64,000 bases of DNA from Euonymus europaeus (taxonomy: Eukaryota > Streptophyta > Magnoliopsida > Celastrales > Celastraceae). Below the pieces are notes generated by a model that saw nothing but the letters and a program-made list of their open reading frames with translations, did not search any database and was not told where the DNA came from. Below are positions 50,780 to 62,600 of the stretch, in pieces (the first letter of the stretch is position 1; every line of letters begins with the position of its first letter). Position numbers and translations under genes: made by a program. Location: contig OY756958.1 in NCBI GenBank assembly GCA_963580455.1, forward strand, positions 9,436,501-9,500,500, written 5' to 3'.

Positions 50780-53700
50780 ACAAGTTTTATGGTCCGGAAT
50801 TGCTCAACTCTCACTGTGGAGTATCTTTAAACGGTTTTGAACATTTCTCATTGAGAGATGTGGTTTTGGAATCAAAATAATCCAGCAAGCATATACTCGT
50901 AAAATTTGACATAGAAGAACAATAAAAAGTGTAGATCGAGCAACTTTTATGGTCAAAAGTTGCTCAACTCTCTCTATGGAGTAGCTTTTAAGGGTTTTGT
51001 CTATTTGTCATTGATAGTTGGTGTTTTGGCATCAAAATAATCTAAGAAGCTTATACTCGTAAAATTTGACATAGAAGAACAATAAAAAGTGTACACCGAG
51101 CAACTTTGATAGTCCGATGTTGGACAACTCACTCTATGGAGGAGCTTTAAACGGTTTTCTCCATTTTTCATAAAAAGTTGGGATTTTGGCATCGAAATAA
51201 TCTAGGAAGCTTATACTCGTAAAATTTGACATAGAAGAACAATAAAAAGTGTATACCGAGCAACTTTGATAGTCCGAAGTTGCACAACTCACTCTATGGA
51301 GAAGCTTTAAACGTTTTTGTCCATTTGTCATAGAAAGTTGGGGTTTAGCATCGAAATAATCTATGATGCTTAAAGTCGTAAAATTTGACATAGAAGAACA
51401 ATAAAAAGTGTACATCGAGCAACTTTTATGGTTCACAGTTGTTCAACTCTCTCTATGAAGGAGCTTTAAACGGTTTTGTCCATTTGTCATAGAAAGTTGG
51501 GGTTTTGGCATCGAAATAATCTAGGAAGCTTATACTCGTAAAATTTGATATAGAATAACAATAAAAAGTGTACACCGGGCAACTTTGATAGTCTGAAGTT
51601 GCACAACTCTCTCTATCGATGAGGTTTAAACGATTTTGTCCATTTATCATAGAAAGTTGGTGTTTTGGAATCGAAATAATCTACGAAACTTATACTCGTA
51701 AAATTTGAAATAAAAGAACAATAAAAAGTGTACACCGAGCAAGTTTGATAGTCCGAAGTTGCACAACTCTCTCTATGGAAGAGCTTTTAACGTTTTTGTC
51801 CATTTGTCATAGAAAGTTTGGGTTTTGGCATCGAAATAATCTAGGAAGCTTATACTCGTAAAATTTGACATAGAAGAACAATAAAAAGTGTACACCGAGC
51901 AACTTTTATAGTCCGAAGTTGCACAACTCTCTCTATGGAAGAGCTTTTAACGTTTTTGTCCATTTGTCATAGAAAGTTGGGGTTTTGGCATCGAAATAAT
52001 CTAGGAAGCTTATACTCGTAAAATTTGACATAGAAGAAGAATAAAAAGTGTACACCGAGCAACTTTGATAGTCCGAACTTGCACAACTCACTCTATGAAG
52101 GAGCTTTAAACGGTTTTGTCCATTTGTCATAGAAAGTTGGGGTTTTGGCATCGAAATAATCTAGGATGCTTATAGTCGTAAAATTTGACATAGAAGAACA
52201 ATAAAAAGTGTACACCGAGCAACTTTTATGGTTCACAGTTGTTCAACTCTCTCTATGGAGGAGCTTTAAACGGTTCTGTCCATTTGTCATAGAAAGTTGG
52301 GTTTTTGGCATCGAAATAATCTAGGAAGCTTATACTCGTAAAATTTGACATAGAATAACAATAAAAAGTGTACACCGAGCAACTTTGATAGTCTGAAGTT
52401 GCACAACTCACTCTATGAAGGAGCTTTAAACGGTTTTGTCCATTTGTCATAGAAAGTTGGGGTTTTCACACCGAAATAATCTAGGAAGCTTATACTCGTA
52501 AAATTTGATATAGAATAACAATAAATAGTGTACACGGGGCAACTTTGATAGTCCGAAGTTGCACAACTCTCTCTATCGAGGAGGTTTAAACGATTTTGTC
52601 CATTTATCATATAAAGTTGGTGTTTTGGAATCGAAATAATCTAGGAAGCTTATACTCGTAAAATTTGACATAGAAGAAGAATAAAAAGTGTACACCGAGC
52701 AACTTTGATAGTCCGAAGTTGCACAACTCTCTCTATGGAAGAGGTTTTAACGTTTTTGTCCATTTGTCATAGAAAGTTTGAGTTTTGGCATCGAAATAAT
52801 CTAGGAAGCTTATACTCGTAAAATTTGACATAGAACAACAATAAAAAGTGTACACCGAGCAACTTTGATAGTCCGAAGTTGCACAACTCTCTCTATGGAA
52901 GAGCTTTTAACGTTTTTGTCCATTTGTCATAGAAAGTTGGGGTTTTGGCATCGAAATAATCTAGGAAGCTTATACTCGTAAAATTTGACATAGAAGAAGA
53001 ATAAAAAGTGTACACCGAGCAACTTTGATAGTCCGAACTTGCACAACTCACTCTATGGAGGAGCTTTAAACGGTTTTGTCCATTTGTCATAGAAAGTTGG
53101 GGTTTTCGCATCGAAATAATCTAGGATGCTTATAGTCGTAAAATTTGACATAGAAGAACAATAAAAAGTGTACACCGAGCAACTTTTATGGTTCACAGTT
53201 GTTCAACTCTCTCTATGGAGGAGCTTTAAACGGTTCTGTCCATTTGTCATAGAAAGTTGGGTTTTTGGCATCGAAATAATCTAGGAAGCTTATACTCGTA
53301 AAATTTGACATAGAATAAAAATAAAAAGTGTACACCGAGCAACTTTGATAGTCTGAAGTTGGACAACTCACTCTATAGAGGAGCTTTAAACGGTTTTGTC
53401 CATTTGTCATAGAAAGTTGGGGTTTTCACACCGAAATAATCTAGGAAGCTTCTACTCGTAAAATTTGACATAGAAGAACAATAAAATGTTTACATCGAGC
53501 AACTTTGATAGTCCGAAGTTTCACAACTCTCTCTATGGAGGAGCTTTTGACGTTTTTGTCCAATTGTTGTAGAAAGTTGGGGTTGTGGCATCGAAATAAT
53601 CTAGGAAGCTTATCCTCGTAAAATTTGACATACTAGAAGAATAAAAAGTGTACACCGAGCAACTTTGATAGTCCAATGTTGAACAACTCACTCTATGGAG

Positions 53701-56130
53701 GAGCTTTAAACGATTTTGACCATTTATCATAGAAAGTTGAGGTTTTGGCATCGAAATAATCTAAGAAGCTTATACTCGTAAAATTTGACATAGAAGAACA
53801 ATAAAAAGTGTACACCGAGCAACTTTGATAGTCCGATTGTGTACAACTCACTGTATGGAGGAACATTAAACGGTTTTGTCCATTTGTCATAGAAAGTTGG
53901 GGTTTTGGCATCAAAATAATCTAGGAAGCTTATACTCGTAAAATTTGACATAGAAGAACAATAAAAAGTGTACACCGAGCAACTTTGATAGTCCGAAGTT
54001 GCACAACTCTCTCTATGGAAGAGCTTTTAATGTTTTTGTCCATTTGTCATAGAAAGTTGGGGTTTTGGCATCGAAATAATCTAGGATGCTTATAGTCGTA
54101 AAATTTGACATTGAAGAACAATAAAAAGTGTACACCGAACAAGTTTTATGGTCCGGAATTGCTCAACTCTCACTGTGGAGTATCTTTAAACGGTTTTGAA
54201 CATTTCTCATTGAGAGATGTGGTTTTGGAATCAAAATAATCCAGCAAGCATATACTCGTAAAATTTGACATAGAAGAACAATAAAAAGTGTAGATCGAGC
54301 AACTTTTATGGTCAAAAGTTGCTCAACTCTCTCTATGGAGTAGCTTTTAAGGGTTTTGTCTATTTGTCATTGATATTTGGTGTTTTGGCATCAAAATAAT
54401 CTAAGAAGCTTATACTCGTAAAATTTGACATAGAAGAACAATAAAAAGTGTACACCGAGCAACTTTGATAGTCCGATGTTGGACAACTCACTCTATGGAG
54501 AAGCTTTAAACGGTTTTCTCCATTTTTCATAAAAAGTTGGGATTTTGGCATCGAAATAATCTAGGAAGCTTATACTCGTAAAATTTGACATAGAAGAACA
54601 ATAAAAAGTGTATACCGAGCAACTTTGATAGTCCGAAGTTGCACAACTCACTCTATGGAGAAGCTTTAAACGTTTTTGTCCATTTGTCATAGAAAGTTGG
54701 GGTTTAGCATCGAAATAATCTAAGATGCTTAAAGTCGTAAAATTTGACATAGAAGAACAATAAAAAGTGTACATCGAGCAACTTTTATGGTTCACAGTTG
54801 TTCAACTCTCTCTATGGAGGAGCTTTAAACGGTTCTGTCCATTTGTCATAGAAAGTAGGGGTTTTGGAATCGAAATAGTCTAGGAAGCTTATACTCGTAA
54901 AATTTCACATAGAAGAACAATAAAAAGTGTATACCGAGCAACTTTGATAGTCCGAAGTTGCATAACTCACTCTATGGAGGAGCTTTAAACGGTTTTGTCC
55001 ATTTGTCATAGAAAGTTGGGGTTTGGCATCGAAATAATCTAGGATGCTTATAGTCGTAAAATTTGACATAGAAGAACAATAAAAAGTGTACACCGAGCAA
55101 CTTTTATGGTTCACAGTTGTTCAACTCTCTCTATGAAGGAGCTTTAAACGGTTTTGTCCATTTGTCATAGAAAGTTGGGGTTTTGGCATCGAAATAATCT
55201 AGGAAGCTTATACTCGTAAAATTTGATATAGAATAACAATAAAAAGTGTACACCGGGCAACTTTGATGGTCTGAAGTTGCACAACTCTCTCTATCGATGA
55301 GGTTTAAACGATTTTGTCCATTTATCATAGAAAGTTGGTGTTTTGGAATCGAAATAATCTACGAAACTTATACTCGTAAAATTTGAAATAAAAGAACAAT
55401 AAAAAGTGTATACCGAGCAAGTTTGATAGTCCGAAGTTGCACAACTCTCTCTATGGAAGAGCTTTTAACGTTTTTGTCCATTTGTCATAGAAAGTTTGGG
55501 TTTTGGCATCGAAATAATCTAGGAAGCTTATACTCGTAAAATTTGACATAGAAGAACAATAAAAAGTGTACACCGAGCAACTTTGATAGTCCGAAGTTGC
55601 ACAACTCTCTCTATGGAAGAGCTTTTAACGTTTTTGTCCATTTGTCATAGAAAGTTGGGGTTTTGGCATCGAAATAATCTAGGAAGCTTATACTCGTAAA
55701 ATTTGACATAGAAGAAGAATAAAAAGTGTACACCGAGCAACTTTGATAGTCCGAACTTGCACAACTCACTCTATGAAGGAGCTTTAAACGGTTTTGTCCA
55801 TTTGTCATAGAAAGTTGGGGTTTTGGCATCGAAATAATCTAGGATGCTTATAGTCGTAAAATTTGACATAGAAGAACAATAAAAAGTGTACACCGAGCAA
55901 CTTTTATGGTTCACAGTTGTTCAACTCTCTCTATGGAGGAGCTTTAAACGGTTCTGTCCATTTGTCATAGAAAGTTGGGTTTTTGGCATCGAAATAATCT
56001 AGGAAGCTTATACTCGTAAAATTTGACATAGAATAACAATAAAAAGTGTACACCGAGCAACTTTGATAGTCTGAAGTTGCACAACTCACTCTATAGAGGA
56101 GCTTTAAACGGTTTTGTCCATTTGTCATAG
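50720..56130. repeat. Two related segments spaced 3359 and 3678 bp apart
   Basis: The 50.72-51.45 kb part recurs at 54.08-54.80 kb (offset 3359 bp). It includes the private TTTTGAACATTTCTCATTG and GAGAGATGTGG changes. The 51.45-52.45 kb part recurs at 55.13-56.13 kb (offset 3678 bp), including TATCGATGAGG and GAAATAAAAGAAC. The 319 bp difference is two monomers minus one base, present at 54.80-55.12 kb and absent near 51.44 kb. Confidence 0.87.
51440..53359. repeat. 960 bp (six-monomer) tandem duplication
   Basis: 51440-52399 and 52400-53359 match: 51453/52413, 51933/52893 and 52253/53213 are 960 bp apart. The second copy has ACACCGAAATAATC at its left junction (52.46 kb) and AATAAATAGTGTACACGGGG, as in 47.8 and 49.6 kb. 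It is therefore a mosaic and not a plain copy. Confidence 0.85.
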
Positions 56131-58115
56131 AAAGTTGGGGTTTTCACACCGAAATAATCTAGGAAGCTTATACTCGTAAAATTTGACATAGAAAAACAAT
56201 AAAATGTTTACATCGAGCAACTTTGATAGTCCGACGTTTCACAACTCTCTCTATGGAGGAGCTTTTGACGTTTTTGTCCAATTGTTGTAGAAAGTTGGGG
56301 TTTTGGCATCGAAATAATCTAGGAAGCTTGTCCTCGTAAAATTTGACATACAAGAAGAATAAAAAGTGTACACCGAGCAACTTTGATAGTCCAATGTTGA
56401 ACAACTCACTCTATGGAGGAGCTTTAAACGGTTTTGACCATTTATCATAGAAAGTTGAGGTTTTGGCATCGAAATAATCTAAGAAGCTTATACTCGTAAA
56501 ATTTGACATAGAAGAACAATAAAAGGTGTACACCGAGCAACTTTGATAGTCCGATGTTGTACAACTCACTCTATGGAGGAACATTAAACGGTTTTGTCCA
56601 TTTGTCATAGAAAGTTGGGGTTTTGGCATCAAAATAATCTAGGAAGCCTATTCTCGTAAAATTTGACATAGAAGAACAATAAAAAGTGTACACCGAGCAA
56701 CTTTGATAGTCCGAAGTTGCACAACTCTCTCTATGGAAGAGCTTTTAACGTTTTTGTCCATTTGTCATAGAAAGTTGGGGTTTTGGCATCGAAATAATCT
56801 AGGATGCTTATAGTCGTAAAATTTGACATTGAAGAACAATAAAAAGTGTACACCGAACAAGTTTTATGGTCCGGAATTGCTCAACTCTCACTATGGAGTA
56901 TCTTTAAACGGTTTTGACCATTTCTCATTGATAGATGTGGTTTTGGAATCAAAATAATCCAGCAAGCATATACTCATAAAATTTGACATAGAAGAACAAT
57001 AAAAAGTGTAGATCGAGCAACTTTTATGGTCAAAAGTTGCTCAACTCTCTCTATGGAGTAGCTTTTAAGGGTTTTGTCTATTTGTCATTGATAGTTGGTG
57101 TTTTGGCATCAAAATAATCTAAGAAGCCTATACTCGTAAAACTTTACATAGAAGAACAATAAAAAGTTTACACCGAGCAACTTTGATAGTCCGAAGTTGT
57201 ACAACTCACTCTATGGAGGAGTTTTAAACGGTTTTGTCTATTTGTCATAGAAAGTTGGGGTTTTGGCATCAAAATAATCTGGGAAGCTTATACTCGTAAA
57301 ATTTGACATAGAAGAACAATAAAAAGTGTACACCGAGCAACGTTTATGGTTCGAAGTTGCACAACTCTCGCTATGGAGGAGCTTTAAACGGTTTTGTCCA
57401 CTTGTCATAGAAAGTTGGGGTTTTCGCATCGAAATAATCTAGGATGCTTATAGTCATAAAATTTGACATAGAAGAACAATAAAAAGTGTAAATCGAGCAA
57501 CTTTTATGGCCCGAAGTTGCTCAACTCTCTCTATGGAGTAGCTTTAAACGGTTTAGTCCATTTGTCATAGAAAGTTGGGGTTTTGTATTCGAAATAATCT
57601 AGGAAGCTTATACGCGTAAAATTTGACATAGAAGAACAATAAGAAGTGTATACCGAGCAACTTTGATAGACCGAAGTTGCACAACTCACTCTATGGAGGA
57701 GCTTTAAACGGTTTTGACCATTTGTCATAGAAAGTTGGGATTTTGGCATCGAAATAATCTAAGATGCTTATAGTCATAAAATTTGACATAGAATAACAAT
57801 AAAATGTGTACACCGAGCAACTTTTATGATCCGAAGTTGCTCAACTCTCTCTATGGAGTAGCTTTAAACGGTTTTGTCCTTTTGTCATAGAAAGTAGGGG
57901 TTTTGGAATCGAAACGATCTAGGAAGCCTATACTCGTAAAATTTGACATAGAAGAACAATAAAAAGTTTACACCGAGCAACTTTGATAGTCCGAAGTTGC
58001 ACAACTTTCTCTATGGAGGAGCTTTTGACGTTTTTGTCCATTTCTCATAGAAAGTTGGGGTTTTGGCATCGAAATAATCTAGGATGCTTATAGTCGTAAA
58101 ATTTGACATAGAAGA
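56030..58115. repeat. 2080 bp unit (13 monomers), first copy
   Basis: This block contains the ACACCGAAATAATC, ATGTTTACATCG and GACGTTTCAC monomers, the divergent pair, and a following group with CGTTTATGGTTCGAAG, GGCCCGAAGTTGC and TGTATTCGAAATAATC. It recurs 4957 bp downstream from 60.99 kb (56168/61125, 56251/61208, 57238/62195). Its right part also recurs 2877 bp downstream (57238/60115, 57531/60408). Confidence 0.87.
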
Positions 58116-59640
58116 ACAATAAAAAGTGTAGACCGAGTAACATTTATGGTCCGAAGTTGCTCAACTCTCTCTATGGAGTAGCTTTAAACGGTTTTTTCCA
58201 TTTTAGAAAGTAGGGTTTTTCGAATCGAAATAATCTTGGAAGCTGATACTCGTAAAATTTTGACATAGAAGAACAATAAAAACTTTACACCGAGCAACTT
58301 TGATAGTCCGATGTTGCGCAACTCACTCTATGGACGAGCTTTATACGGTTTTGACCATTTGTCATAGAAAGTTGGGGTTTTGGCATCGAAATAATCTAGG
58401 ATGCTTATAGTCATAAAATTTGACAAAGAAGAACAATAAAAAGTGTACACCGAGCAACTTTTATGGTCCGAAGTTGCTCAACTCTCTCTATGGAGTAGCT
58501 TTAAACGGTTTTGTCCATTTGTCATAGGAAGTTGGTGTTTTGGAATCGAAATAATCTAGGAAACTTATACTCGTAAAATTTGACATAGAAGAACAATCAA
58601 AAGTGTACACCGAGCAACTTTTATGGTCCGCATTTGCTCAACTCTCACTATGGAGTAGCTTTTAACGGTTTTGCCCATTTCTTATTGATAGTTGGGGTTT
58701 TGGAATCAAAATAATCCAGCAAGCATATACTCGTAAAATTTGACATAGAAGAACAATAAAAAGTGTACACCGAGCAACTTTGATAGTCCGAAGTTGCACA
58801 ACTCACTCTATGGAGGAGCTTTAAACGGTTTTGTCCATTTGTCATAGAAAGTTGGGGTTTTGGCATCGAAATAATCTCAGAAGCTTATACACGGAAAATT
58901 TTACATAGAAGAACAATAAAAAGTGTACAGCGAGCAACTTTGATAGTCCGACGTTGCACAACTCTCTCTATGAAGGAGCTTTTAATGTTTTTGTTTATTT
59001 GTCATAGAAAGTTGGGGTTTTGGCATCGAAATAATCTAGGATGCTTATAGTCATAAAATTTGACAAAGAAGAACAAAAAAAAGTGTACACCGAGCAACTT
59101 TTATGGTCCGAAGTTGCTCAACTCTCTCTATGGAGTAGCTTTAAACGGTTTTGTCCATTTGTCATAGAAAGTTGGTGTTTTGGAATCGAAATAATCTAGT
59201 AAACTTATACTCATAAAATTTGACATAGAAGAACAATCAAAAGTGTACACCGAGCAACTTTTATGGTCCGGATTTGCTCAACTCTCACTATGGAGTAGCT
59301 TTTAACGGTTTTGCCCATTTCTTATTGATAGTTGGGGTTTTGGAATCAAAATAATCCAGCAAGCATATACTCGTAAAATTTGACATAGAAGAACAATAAA
59401 AAGTGTACACCGAACAACTTTGATAGTCCGAAGTTGCACAACTCACTCTATGGAGGAGCTTTAAACGGTTTTGTCCATTTGTCATAGAAAGTTGGGGATT
59501 TGGCATCGAAATAATCTCAGAAGCTTATACTCGTAAAATTTTACATAGAAGAACAATAAAAAGTGTACACCGAGCAACTTTGATAGTCCGAAGTTGCACA
59601 ACTCACTCTATGAAGGAGCTTTAAACGGTTTTGTCCATTT
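58116..59640. repeat. Diverged interrupting monomers with a 640 bp tandem duplication
   Basis: These monomers are absent from the later 2080 bp copies and carry more private changes. Examples are TTCCATTTTAGAAAGTAGGG near 58.20 kb (the GTCA before TAGAAAG is gone), CGTAAAATTTTGACATAG with an extra T, and GCCCATTTCTTATTG. About 58385-59024 repeats as 59025-59664 (58648/59288 are 640 bp apart). Both copies share GACAAAGAAGAAC, CAATCAAAAGTG and GCCCATTTCTTATTG. Confidence 0.82.
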
Positions 59641-62600
59641 GTCATAGAAAGTTGGGGTTTTGGCATCGAAATAATCTAGGATGCTTATAGTCGTAAAATT
59701 TGACATAGAAGAACAATAAAAAGTGTACACCGAACAAGTTTTATGGTCCGGAATTGCTCAACTCTCACTATGGAGTATCTTTAAACGGTTTTGTCCATTT
59801 CTCATTGATAGATGTGGTTTTGGAATCAAAATAATCCAGCAAGCATATACTCGTAAAATTTGACATAGAAGAACAATAAAAAGTGTAGATCGAGCAACTT
59901 TTATGGTCAAAAGTTGCTCAACTCTCTCTATGGAGTAGCTTTTAAGGGTTTTGTCTATTTGTCATTGATAGTTGGTGTTTTGGCATCAAAATAATCTAAG
60001 AAGCCTATACTCGAAAAACTTTACATAGAAGAACAATAAAAAGTTTACACCGAGCAACTTTGATAGTCCGAACTTGTACAACTCACTCTATGGAGGAGTT
60101 TTAAACGGTTTTGTCTATTTGTCATAGAAAGTTGGGGTTTTGGCATCAAAATAATCTGGGAAGCTTATACTCGTAAAATTTGACATAGAAGAACAATAAA
60201 AAGTGTACACCGAGCAATGTTTATGGTTCGAAGTTGCACAACTCTCGCTATGGAGGAGCTTTAAACGGTTTTGTCCATTTGTCATAGAAAGTTGGGGTTT
60301 TGGCATCGAAATAATCTAGGATGCTTATAGTCATAAAATTTGACATAAAAGAACAATAAAAAGTGTAAATCGAGCAACTTTTATGGCCCGAAGTTGCTCA
60401 ACTCTCTCTATGGAGTAGCTTTAAACGGTTTAGTCCATTTGTCATAGAAAGTTGGGGTTTTGTATTCGAAATAATCTAGGAAGCTTATACTCGTAAAATT
60501 TGACATAGAAGAACAATAAGAAGTGTATACCGAGCAACTTTGATAGTCCGAAGTTGCACAACTCACTCTATGGAGGAGCTTTAAACGGTTTTGACCATTT
60601 GTCATAGAAAGTTGGGATTTTGGCATCGAAATAATCTAAGATGCTTATAGTCATAAAATTTGACATAGAAGAACAATAAAAAGTGTACACCGAGCAACTT
60701 TTATGATCCGAAGTTGCTCAACTCTCTCTATGGAGTAGCTTTAAACGGTTTTGTCCTTTTGTCATAGAAAGTAGGGGTTTTGGAATCGAAACAATCTAGG
60801 AAGCTTATACTCGTAAAATTTGACATAGAAGAACAATAAAAAGTTTACACCGAGCAACTTTGATAGTCCGAAGTTGCACAACTTTCTCTATGGAGGAGCT
60901 TTTGACGTTTTTGTCCATTTCTCATAGAAAGTTGGGGTTTTGGCATCGAAATAATCTAGGATGCTTATAGTCGTAAAATTTGACATAGAATAACAATAAA
61001 AAGTGTACACCGAGCAACTTTGATAGTCTGAAGTTGCACAACTCACTCTATAGAGGAGCTTTAAACGGTTTTGTCCATTTGTCATAGAAAGTTGGGGTTT
61101 TCACACCGAAATAATCTAGGAAGCTTATACTCGTAAAATTTGACATAGAAGAACAATAAAATGTTTACATCGAGCAACTTTGATAGTCCGACGTTTCACA
61201 ACTCTCTCTATGGAGGAGCTTTTGACGTTTTTGTCCAATTGTTGTAGAAAGTTGGGGTTTTGGCATCGAAATAATCTACGAAGCTTGTCCTCGTAAAATT
61301 TGACATACAAGAAGAATAAAAAGTGTACACCGAGCAACTTTGATAGTCCCATGTTGAACAACTCACTCTATGGAGGAGCTTTAAACGGTTTTGACCATTT
61401 ATCATAGAAAGTTGAGGTTTTGGCATCGAAATAATCTAAGAAGCTTATACTCGTAAAATTTGACATAGAAGAACAATAAAAAGTGTACACCGAGCAACTT
61501 TGATAGTCCGATGTTGTACAACTCACTCTATGGAGGAACATTAAACGGTTTTGTCCATTTGTCATAGAATGTTGGGGTTTTGGCATCAAAATAATCTAGG
61601 AAGCCTATACTCGTAAAATTTGACATAGAAGAACAATAAAAAGTGTACACCGAGCAACTTTGATAGTCCGAAGTTGCACAACTCTCTCTATGGAAGAGCT
61701 TTTAACGATTTTGTCCATTTGTCATAGAAAGTTGGGGTTTTGGCATCGAAATAATCTAGGATGCTTATAGTCGTAAAATTTGACATTGAAGAACAATAAA
61801 AAGTGTACACCGAACAAGTTTTATGGTCCGGAATTGCTCAACTCTCACTATGGAGTATCTTTAAACGGTTTTGTCCATTTCTCATTGATAGATGTGGTTT
61901 TGGAATCACAATAATCCAGCAAGCATATACTCGTAAAATTTGACATAGAAGAACAATAAAAAGTGTAGATCGAGCAACTTTTATGGTCAAAAGTTGCTCA
62001 ACTCTCTCTATGGAGTAGCTTTTAGGGGTTTTGTATATTTGTCATTGATAGTTGGTGTTTTGGCATCAAAATAATCTAAGAAGTCTATACTCGTAAAACT
62101 TTACATAGAAGAACAATAAAAAGTTTACACTGAGCAACTTTGATAGTCCGAACTTGTACAACTCACTCTATGGAGGTGTTTTAAACGGTTTTGTCTATTT
62201 GTCATAGAAAGTTGGGGTTTTGGCATCAAAATAATCTGGGAAGCTTATACTCGTAAAATTTGACATAGAAGAACAATAAAAAGTGTACACCGAGCAATGT
62301 TTATGGTTCGAAGTTGCACAACTCTCGCTATGGAGGAGCTTTAAACGGTTTTGTCCATTTGTCATAGAAAGTTGGGGTTTTCGCATCGAAATAATCTAGG
62401 ATGCTTATAGTCATAAAATTTGACATAGAAGAACAATAAAAAGTGTAAATCGAGCAACTTTTATGGCCCGAAGTTGCTCAACTCTCTCTATGGAGTAGCT
62501 TTAAACGGTTTAGTCCATTTGTCATAGAAAGTTGGGGTTTTGTATTCGAAATAATCTAGGAAGCTTATACTCGTAAAATTTGACATAGAAGAACAATAAG

